Assembly: GCA_951230915.1 (NCBI GenBank)
Contig: OX579638.1
Coordinates: 23,950,696 to 24,014,695, forward strand
Direction: 5' to 3'
DNA from: Antitrichia curtipendula
Lineage: Eukaryota; Streptophyta; Bryopsida; Hypnales; Leucodontaceae
DNA: 64,000 bases
The notes beneath the pieces were generated by a model that was not told the DNA's origin, ran no database searches, and worked only from the letters and a program-made list of their open reading frames with translations. The position numbers and the translations under genes were made by a program. How positions within the stretch are numbered: the stretch's first letter is position 1; every line of letters starts with the position of its first letter. Positions 1 through 10,000 of this stretch are shown here, in pieces.

Positions 1-112
1 GCAAGACGACACATGGAAAAGCACTTGGTAGAGTTTGGCAGGTCCTCTATTTGCGTCATGTCAGATTCTGCAGTGACGAAGCTTCGTACCGATATGCGCA
101 AACAAGCACTCC

Positions 113-1030
113 TCACGCAGCGACAAATGGGATCACCAACAGCATGAAAGATGTGTAGTCAAATGTGGCGTTTCCGGACAAAGCTTTATCCTGGTCCCTA
201 AACTTCTCCGTCAATCCTTTAACAATGAATCCACACTCCACAAAATTATCGTAACCAATGCTCCTGCTCCCGCCGGTAACATCGTACTTGGAGACCAGCA
301 TCTGTAAGATCGGTGGCGGAATGTTGAAGTTAAAGCTCATCAGCGCCGCTTGCAGCTCCGACACTTCGATGGAGCCACTGTTATCTCTATCGAATTCATG
401 GAACTTCTTCTGCCACTGCTGAATTTCTTTCCAGAGCTTCGCAAACCCTACAGGACCAATCCTGGTAGTGTCGTTCCTATTGTCAGCAAAGAGATGAAGC
501 ATGAGACGAAGCGTGCGGGGAGAAAATGGAGGTCGCCCCTGGGACAGCACTCGCCCTAGCTCGTAGGCGTCAATTGTCCCACTGCGATCCACGTCCGCTT
601 GCTGAAACATGTTTATAATAGACGGGTCCGTTCCGGGAGGAAACCCTGCACCGCTAGCAGCTGGATACGGCGGATACTGCTGCGGCTGCTGGCCATAGCC
701 CCCTCCGTACCCTGCCTGAGCGGGAGGAGCTCCATATCCACCATATTGAGGAGGAGCTCCATAACCCGACGGCAACGAACTCTGCGTCCCATAACCCCCT
801 GACGCAGGTGGTGCTCCATAGCCAGTTTGCGTCTGTCCATAACCCGTCGAAACTGGACCATAAGGACTGGCGCCACCAGGTTGGGAGCCATATGCGGGAG
901 GAGCGTTCTGTCCATACGCAGTAGGCACCGAGCCGTAACCCCCTTGAGACTGCTGCCCATAGCCCGCCGGCGGTTGGCCATATCCCCCTTGAGGCTGGCC
1001 ATACGATTGCTGCGCTTTCCCACCCGTCAT
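113..1030 (-). CDS. Penta-EF-hand calcium-binding protein with YG-rich N-terminal tail (CML49/50-like)
   Basis: This is a single uninterrupted 305-aa reading frame starting at ATG 1030-1028. Residues 1-130 are low complexity (Gly, Tyr, Gln, Pro, Ala) with about 15 YG dipeptides, many in YGQ or YGAPP blocks. The C-terminal 165 residues form a penta-EF-hand domain. EF1 has a good loop at D146-E157 (D, D, S, T, D, E at the ligand positions) and EF3 another at D214-E225. EF2, EF4 and EF5 are degenerate, and the last would serve in dimerisation as in ALG-2/sorcin-type PEF proteins. The family binds calcium and then membranes or partner proteins. The closest plant relatives I know are the CML48-50 proteins. 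The gene lies head-to-head with the small membrane-protein gene at 2477. The absence of introns is notable, but no poly-A tract or frame damage marks it as a dead retrocopy. Confidence 0.92.
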   Translation of the reverse strand: MTGGKAQQSYGQPQGGYGQPPAGYGQQSQGGYGSVPTAYGQNAPPAYGSQPGGASPYGPVSTGYGQTQTGYGAPPASGGYGTQSSLPSGYGAPPQYGGYGAPPAQAGYGGGYGQQPQQYPPYPAASGAGFPPGTDPSIINMFQQADVDRSGTIDAYELGRVLSQGRPPFSPRTLRLMLHLFADNRNDTTRIGPVGFAKLWKEIQQWQKKFHEFDRDNSGSIEVSELQAALMSFNFNIPPPILQMLVSKYDVTGGSRSIGYDNFVECGFIVKGLTEKFRDQDKALSGNATFDYTSFMLLVIPFVAA

Positions 1031-2476
1031 CCTTAAATCACCTCAAACTCACACACACAAACACACACAAACCCGCGCTTCTCTAACAAACTCACAAAAC
1101 AAACAGAAATTCGTCTAGCGTCCACCTACACTGTCCCGAATTGCGAGAAGAAAAAAATCCCTAGAACAAGGAAGAGCTTAAAAAAACGCTGGAAAAGGTA
1201 TAATGCTGTAAAACGAACATGGCAGATATAAGTTATGCAAAGGGATCCAGAATCAAGACGCGGGAGAAGTAACGCGCAGGGGCCGCTGAAACGTGTAAAA
1301 GCAAAGCTAGTGGAGAGCTCCGCCGAAGAGCCCGGAGCGCGTTCGGTGCCTCCATTCTGGAACTAACGAAGAGGTACCGAAAGTGCAATCCAGATGACTG
1401 ACGATTTTCGAGACTTTGGATGAAGGAGACCATTCATCCGTAAGTCTAACGTGGCTCTCATGTGCTGTGCCAAGTTCCGTTCCAGACAAGCTCTATCGAC
1501 CACTCCACGTGGCAATGCTGCAAACACCAATCACCATCATCGTCTCCATTGAACCCGCCATGCTGTGTTCCTCCCGCCCATGCTATATGCATTAAGCCCG
1601 CCTCATTGCAACAAAGCTTTGGCACTATTTTGTTTTTCGCTTTGAGCTACTGAGGTACCGCTCTAACTTTCTTTTTTTGTTTTCTGTTTCTGGCTGCATG
1701 TTGCGTGTTCTCGTTTCTTTTGATAGGGTGAGTTGATTTTGAGACCGTGCATTTGTTACCTTTTTCGGGATAGATTTTTTCTTGCGGATTTGCTGCTGCA
1801 TCATTTTCTGATTAGAATTGGATCTCTGGCATGTCTTTGTTTTTTGAGTTCGAGTGTTGAATGCGTCCTGTTAGTGGAGCCCTTGCGAGCTAGAATGAAG
1901 TGAATTACAATTCTTGTTGCTGTACTTGTGGCTGACTGTAGTCTTGATTCTTGTCTATTCGTATTCTTGGTCATTTCTTTCCGGCTCCAGGGTACTATGA
2001 TGGTACTGGATCGTGTTTCGGGTTTTTATTTGTCTTTCGTACGTTTTGGATATGAAGCTTACAATTCTTGAGTGTTGCTTGGCCAGCTAATTGGCAGTTA
2101 CGCAAGAATTGGAGCTTCATAGAAACAGAGACTTTTGAAATACTGTACGTTCAAAGGCGCGGGCAGTTTAAGGTACTTTAAGCAGTTGGACGGTTTGAGA
2201 TATTGTTGTTGTGCAATATGAAACTGAAGTTTTGGTGTAATTTAGAATAAAAAGCGAAAAGGATTTGTGCTGTGTGAGGTACTTCATTTCTATGTGCTGT
2301 TGAGAATTGCATGCAGTTGAAGAGATTTCACGATATTTATCTGATTAATCTTCTTGCGCAACAGAACCATCAGAGGATTGTGGAGTTGTATGCCTCTTTT
2401 GAAGCTCCTAATTAAGGTTAATTCTTATATTCTTCATGAATGTGCAAATGAATGTGAAGAGAGAAAGTTCGACAAA
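1031..2476. promoter_or_regulatory. Divergent intergenic region between PEF gene and small membrane-protein gene
   Basis: This stretch separates the start codons of two divergent genes and must hold both promoters and 5' UTRs. It has A-rich and CA-rich runs near 1040-1190 on the PEF side and T-rich tracts from 1660 onward on the plus-strand side, where a 5' UTR intron is possible. I see no coding region or clear TATA motif. Confidence 0.4.
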
Positions 2477-2999
2477 ATGGATCAAACTCAAAACTCGAAC
2501 CAGAACAGAATCGGACTCGAGGGGCGTGGAGGAACTAAGTTTCCCGGAAACTTGCTTTCACGAACTTCACTCCGATACGTTTTCGTGGGAGGCATGGTTG
2601 CTGCTGGTATTGCTCTGCTCCTTTGGGACTTACGTACCTCTTTCTAAATGTTCTCGTGATATTTCTTGTGAGTGCTCCTCTTTTTGATAAAAGAGGGATT
2701 CCGAAGTTCAGGTTTGAAATGATTTCTTTAGCGAGTAGTAATTCGACGGCAAGCAATTGATCGATTAGACCATTTCATGGCTCGTTGCAGGTCTTACCTG
2801 GTATGCTTCCTCCCATGGCCTGCTTGGTTCTGCCGGTGAAAAAATGAACTCGACCAGCAGAGGAGGATCCAAGCCTCCTACCGTACCTGGAAAAGACAAA
2901 GTAGAGGAAGCTTCTTCTGCGACTTCGGCTACCAAACCAGCGCCCCAAGCTCACGGTGGTGTATCTCAAGGAGTCTCGGAGGGGTCGAATATCAAGTAA
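2477..2999 (+). CDS. Unrecognised 121-aa single-pass membrane protein, two exons
   Basis: Exon 1 is 2477-2633 and exon 2 is 2791-2999, with the stop TAA at 2997-2999. The donor TTAC|GTACCT and acceptor TTGCAG|GTCTT join in phase 1 and keep the frame open. The product begins MDQTQNSNQNR, has a basic stretch, then one hydrophobic segment at about residues 34-51 (YVFVGGMVAAGIALLLW). A Ser/Pro/Lys-rich polar tail of about 65 residues follows and ends in SEGSNIK. No family is recognised. The hydrophobic segment, codon-like composition and frame-preserving splice support a real gene. It may equally be a longer gene with an unseen 5' exon, because the frame stays open upstream of this ATG to 2354. 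Confidence 0.5.
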
Positions 3000-4019
3000 T
3001 TTTGTCACTGTTTGTGCGTGTTACTCATTGAACATTCGTATCGTTCTAGGAAGAGATATGAAGCCATGCATAAAAAAGTCAAAATGCATTTTTGATTGTC
3101 AATTGGTTAAATTCGTAGGTGGTGAAGCACGATTCTGTCTTCGCAAACAGAAAACAATCGCCCACTGAAGTAGGTCAAATCCTTTTGAGTTCGGCTGCAG
3201 TATTATTAGAGTGCTTCGATGTCCTTCAATTCCAGTACAGAGAGGAAGCAATTAAAGAGGGACATAACTCCAGCACGTTTTGTCTGGAATTCCTGCAACA
3301 CGTTGCATTTGTGTTTCCTTTCATTGAGCAGGAACTCGATTCTTGTTGCAGAATCAGAATTCTTGCACACCTTGGTTCTCACATTAATCTTCATTATCTT
3401 CCAAAATATTGTGATGACAGTTCCAATTTCATAGGAGTTGCCTGACGCAGGTGTGGAATGATACTGTTCGCAGTAATTTTCAAGTGCATGCCAACTAGGT
3501 AGAGTAGATCAATTTTACGAACATTGGTACGACCAGAAAATTGCCTCTTGGGTATTTCGTCTTTTAGTTTATTGGGTTATAACGTCAATTTTATCTCCAT
3601 GTTTGTAAATCTTTATATTATCATTTTATATTTTTATGTAAACGAACTCCAGAGACCATTTTCGAGACCATAATTCCAAATGGTGGACTTGATTGAAGAG
3701 TTGAGTACAGGAATGAAATTTACTCCTTCAAGATGGAATGAACTCGGATAACAACTCACTGAATTATTCTGCAAGTGAGGGCGCAAAATTAGTGTCACTA
3801 AAAAAATCCTTTTGGTGAAATTAGTACAGTACAGTAATAGTTTGCACTAATTTAAGCGAGTGTGACTATGGTAAACCACTGTCACACACTAACAGGATGA
3901 ATCAGTCTAGTGAATACGGCGAAACAGCTCTTGGAGTCTGTCCACTAAGTCACGGTGCATCTGCTCACCAAACCTCCCTTCAAAACCAGAAACCGACACG
4001 GGAACTAAATTGAGCGTTA
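3000..4019. other. 3' flanks of two convergent genes, no coding region seen
   Basis: This probably holds the 3' UTR of the small membrane-protein gene and, at its right end, the 3' UTR of the histidine kinase gene, which is transcribed toward it. The sequence is AT-rich with short antisense ORFs only. Confidence 0.4.
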
Positions 4020-7000
4020 CTAACTGACAGAACGCTCAGCAGTTCCAGTCATTTGTGGGGCATTCACCATCTCCTTCTCAACAAAACGCTCCAATAGTGA
4101 CTGCAACAGCTTCTGGTCCAGAGGCTGTCAAAAGCAAAACAAAAAGTGTGTCAGATCTCTCTACAAAATAACCATCAAAATCAAGAACTGTCAACAGTGC
4201 TCCGTTCAATTAACACATCTCCACCATTGCACAAATCAGGGGCATGCTTCCCCTAAGTGAGTAAACTAAAAATAGAAAAGTCCACTTTGGAAACTAACAG
4301 TCAATTTGGGAACTAATAGTAGTTCAAAACATGTTAAAACTTTCAAAACATGTCAAAACTTTCAAAACATGTTTCTGTAGTTCAAAACTGGTGTGATTTC
4401 TGCCTGTTGATACTTTGTTGTTGTCTTCTTGTTATTAACTTCATAAATGATATAATGTGGGTACCCCGAAAACCGCCACTAATTGCTACTGTGCCTAATT
4501 ACTGTCAATAGACTGTTCAAATTTTCATATTTCCTTATTGGCAAGTGAAAGGTGGCAAGTGAAAGGAGGTTCCAATGCACCAAAGAACATGACATTTGGA
4601 TGCTGTATGAATATGCAAGTTATGAAGGAACAAAGCTTGGTTCTAAAAGTGTTTCTTCAACATAGGTACATAATTGATTTTGGAGATGTACATAGAGTGA
4701 AGATGGCGGTTTAGGATCAGTGGCGCATTTTTGGGGTGCCCACCGTATTTCAACACCTCTCGACATGGAAGCGGACAACCGTGGCCACCTGGGCAGAGCA
4801 AGGTTCATCTCTACGGGCCCAAGCTAAAATAAGAAGTCTATTTTGGAATCTAATAGTCGTTCAGAAAACATATTTTAATCGTTAAAAAATGTAAACTTAA
4901 TCACTTCTTTGTACTGATACATTTTGTCAATGACTTGTTTCAATTCGCTGAGATGTGGATTTATAGAGTCACTTTGGGTCATAAATACACTTCAGGGTTA
5001 AGAATGGCAGCACTAACCTTGGTGATGTAGTCGTCCATTCCTGCGCTGAAACACTCCTCATGAGTACCTTTCATGGCATCCGCAGTCACAGCCACAATAG
5101 GCAAACGATTGTGGCGGCACCATGTAACATTTGTCTGTCGGCAAATATCGCAATTCTCAATCTCCCAGTTGCGGATATGACGTGTTGCTTCCCAACCATC
5201 CATCTGTTCAGAGCGCCAAATTAGCCATACATACAAATCACTGATTCTTCGATCACAAGGAAGCACATAAAATAGTTGCAGTTGTACCATTGCTACACAG
5301 TGAAAAAACGGTAAGACTTTCAAGAAGTCGAGTGTACCTCAGGCATCTGGATATCCATCAATATAAGATCCCACTTGGCATCTTCTTTCTGGTTTTTGAC
5401 AGCAGCTACGGCTTTTGTGCCGCTATTCACACTTGAAACGATTGCACCGTATCTTTTCAGCATTGACGTTGCCACTCTTTGGTTCACCATATTGTCATCC
5501 ACCTACAACGTAGTGCACATCAGAGAGCTGGTATTCACAAATGATGGTGAGCTTAGCAACATTGCCCAGTTTCTGCTAAATTCTGCACATCTTCCACTGC
5601 AATAGAGATATTGACTATAGAAGCTTGTGTTTAATGGTAATGTGACCTTCTCGATGTGGACTACAATTGAGGACGCATAGTGTACAATGGGTTTGAAAGA
5701 TAAACCCTGAGTGCCTATATGGTCAAAAGTGGCCACTTCCATATCAATACAAGTTGGAACAAATAATCTAGAAAGCTTCAAGGGAGATAGAAAAATATAT
5801 CAATAGAAAGAAGAAATCAGGCTCTATATTATTGAACTAAATAAATATGTTTTGGACGTTAATGTGATTGACCAAAGTGAACTTCCGAGTTTAAGACCAG
5901 GCACAGGGGTTCAAATGAAGAAGATTTACCACAAGGCACCGCTTGCCGGTCAGCAGCTTGACGGTGTCTAGAGCTTTCTTCGGGGGTGCTTTACGTGACA
6001 AACCAATCGCCTCTTGCAACACAGAAACTAGTGTGGAATATCGGAGAGGCTTGCTTATAAAGGAGACTCCGCAATCTTTTAAATCCTTCTCAGCTGAGGG
6101 GTTCAGACCCGGATAGGGCAGAGCCAGCACAGGCAAGGCTTTCAGTCTGGGTGTATTGCGTACTCCGGTGACCAACTCCATAGTTGATAGGCTCGGTAAT
6201 CCTTTCAAATCCACCAAAATAGCATTTATTGCAGGTCCTCCAGTCCTTCAAACAGAAAATGCACATGTCAGTGACAGTCAAGTTATTAACTTTGAAAATC
6301 TACAGTGAAGATTTCACCACCATTACCTAGATAGAAGCTTCAAGGTGGATTGCACATCTCCGGTCAGCTCAACATGCATACCCAAACATCGCAAGTAACT
6401 GGCTGTTACTTCCTGCAACACGAAATTGAGTAGAAAATCAGCCGTCTCCAATTTCATGAAGATTACTCCATAGAGAAAAATGATTGCAACCATGAAACAT
6501 TTGACAGTAGTTGCAAGCACCTTGGGCCCATTGACTAAATCAAGGAAAAACAGGGTATCCAAGATCCTTTGGTTCACTGGAATTATCGTTCTTTGACACA
6601 GTCCTCTCATAGCTTGCGTTCTAGAATGAAAGCATTGGTACTCAACCAATTATTATAGGCAAGTGTAGTTACAGCAACTACAGTGAAGCCACAGTAAAAA
6701 GGATGGGCAATCAACACTGCTCTAGAATGTTATGGAGCCAGAACAACCTTTGATCACATGCTGAGGCTAATTGAGATGGTAATGTCAAAATCACAGTACC
6801 TGTCGAACAAGATCGGTGTCCACCAGAGCAACACGTTGTCCCTTCAGTGCCTTGTCTACCATTAGCGGTGGTGTGCAACTTGGCTTGCTCCCCACAGAAT
6901 CGCAAGATAAGCCCACAGGAAGTGTGAATTCTATGACACTTCCTTCTCCTGGTTTGCTCCTCACAGAGAGATTGCCGTTCATCAGTTTTATCAGTTTCTG

Positions 7001-10000
7001 CAAAGTGAGTGCCAGCGCTCATCAATCAGCATACACTGACAAAACTGTAACGTCAATGAAAACTTAAACATCGTGAAACACGCAAAAACAAAAAAACAAG
7101 AACCACAAAAAAAAGCTAGAAAATATTCAACAATCCATAACCTGGTCCGTGATGTGAGAATTGAAAATTGTTTTCACAAAGAAAATTGCATCATGTAACA
7201 TAACATTCTACAAACCCTTGTTAAGCGCTTCCTGAACTAGCCTTGAAAGGAATCCTTGACACATGGAAAGAAATCCCCGACACCTCGTTTTGCTGAGCTG
7301 AATTTAAACAAGTCAAAGCTGCGCAACCAATGAGGCATTGTCTTCACATGTTTGTCCTGATTTTGCTCTGATTGGCATGACCTTGGTCTAAACGACTAAT
7401 CCTTGGCATATTCTTAAGAGTAGTATGTCCCTGCTACTCAAGAATGTTATTGAGAACGTAAACTCACCTGACATATAGACAAGCCGATGCCAGTGCCCCC
7501 GTATTCCCTTGGGGTGTTGCTATCGGCTTGAGAAAAAGGTAGAAACAAACGATGCTCCAGATCATTGGGAATGCCATTACCTGAATATCAGTGCCATTAG
7601 AAACTAAGAGAAAAGCAAAGAAAGACCAGTAGCTAAATACAACACGAGAAAAAATTCGAAAAAATTCGAAAAAAAAGACAGAAAAAGAAAAAGAACAGAA
7701 AAAAAGCAAAAAAAGCAAAAAAAGCGATGAGACAACAATGCTTAAATAATGAAGGAGGGCTTCACCTGTATCTTCAACGGAAGCAATGATGATGAAATGA
7801 TCAGGAGTCATGCAGTCCCTGCCTGATTTAGTCTTCAATTTCCATTTCGTCCATAACTCAACCGTTTCCTTGTTATTCAACTCACTTCCTGGTTGAATAC
7901 TCAACCTAGGAGCAGTATTTCCTCTACTCAAGCTCGACCCATCAAATCCTTCTTCTCGTGAGAAAGTCTCTTTAGGAAGCACCTGCGAAGGCTGCACGTC
8001 TCCAGGAGCCGCATCTTTGTGGTCAATACTGATAGATGTGAAGTCTAAGCTGGTATCTTGATTGGGGTCCATAATACGAACACAAACAAGAATTCTGCCC
8101 TCCTTCGTGAACTGATGGAAAGAAAACGATAGGGAAAAAAATTAGAATGAACCGAGAGAAACCACGCAAAATACTGACTATCCGTCTCTTAACGCCGAAG
8201 TATCTGAACTAAAAATCCGACCTCTGTGAAAGTCAATTGTCAATTATAGTAACTTCAAACATAATTATATCATTCAAAAATGCAGGGTATGGTTTCTTCC
8301 TTCTATTGTTTCAGTTGCTGCCTTCCTTAAACCTTCATAAATGGTTTGTTTCAACTCCTAAAGATATGGAAGCACCAATTATTGTCCCCTTGGGCTCTCT
8401 AGGGTTAAGGAGTTATGGTTACTTCTTCAAATAATAATTCAAACCTCAATGTCGATATTTGATGTGCCAACTAGTGGACTCATATGTTTCCTCTTAATAT
8501 CTCCTGTACTTACGCTGTACAAAAATAAAGAGAGAAGCAGCGTACCTTCAAGGCGTTGCCAATAAGGTTGCCAAGAATCTGCACAAAAAATTAATTATAT
8601 GTGAGATTCAAACATGAATATCCCTTGCCTAAAAAATAATCTGTTCTGAGAATAGACCTCGGTCGCTCAGAACTAGCAAAAACGTTTTTGAACCTCTCAA
8701 ATTCTCAAACTCCGCCTAAACCCTTAACCCTAAAACATTAGTAGAGCTAAATAGTGCTAATTTTCCACATAAAGTGAAGATATGTACCTGACGGAATCTT
8801 CCAGGGTCTCCAACTATACAGGTTGGCACTGTGTCATGCACAAGCATAGACATCTCAATCGATTTTTCTTGCGCTTTGTCATCGAAGAGATAAAAAACGT
8901 TGTCCACCTCTTTACGGATATTGTAGGAAACCGACTCGAGTTCCATTCGGCCTGCCTCAATCTTGGACAGGTCCAGGACATCGTTGATGAGAGCACTGCC
9001 ATCACATCGAACACACGTCAAAGAGAATTCTCAAATATAAGAGCAGCAAATATGCAGAAGAAAAAATAGTTCACACCACATTCTTGATGCAGCTACTAAC
9101 TCAAATTTAAGTAATTCTAGAACACATTATCGTCTAGAAAATGACTAGTTAACAACTAAAATCCCTCCTTGACACATTAAAAACAGAACGAAAATAAAAT
9201 GTTTGACCACTGAATTGATATATCATCCGCAAAAGACAAAAATCAAGGATAGATGGCCCATCAAAGGTCTAGATAAATGAATAGATTTAATGAACTAGGT
9301 TAGAAATAGTTATCTCGTTGTAACTGGCACCAATGAACGATCATCTGTTCCCATATGAAACTACTGATCTTCCTCATTCCACCCAAACTTAAGGTTCCAG
9401 TGCATCGTAACAGAACGCAAAACGAGGTCTGGCTATTTTCTAACCAAATGAAGCAACACGTGGTAGGAAAACACCACAGCCGATGAGTATATTGATATAT
9501 TTATCCGAAAGTAGCAACCATGAGAAAATGACTGAGAATTTTAGCAAGAAAAAGTTGCAGAGCATAGGAACATACATAAGAGAGTTGCCACTTGTCTGTG
9601 CAACCTTTACATATTCAAGCTGCTGGGGCGTCAAATCTGTTCCCATCAGCAAATTGGTCATCCCTGAGCAAATGAAATTAAGAAAACGTGAAAGTCAGTA
9701 TATCCATGTCACTGCAACGTTGCCCTAAAAGTGTTGGAAGATTTTGAATAATGCTCCACCAAATATATCTTTCTCGCATAGAGTTGCTCAACCCTCCATA
9801 ACAGACAGGGAGCCTTCCTAAAACGAAAATATCACCATGATCCAAAAACCACTCGCAAAACGAGGTCAAGAAACTGGTATCGTGAAACTGGACACAACGG
9901 ATTCACTTGACTTCAGCTCTTAGGACTGAAAAAAGAAAATGTTGTGCTCAAGCAAGGCAAGGCATTCTAGAGCGTAGAACGAAGAACAGGATACAACTTA

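Noticed and set aside
7464..7760. Hydrophobic run (LSIVVSSLFLLFLLFF) in a minus-strand ORF within the kinase
   Set aside because: It is read-through of a T-rich intron between exons 8 and 9; the true exon 9 is in another frame and gives the F and G2 boxes.
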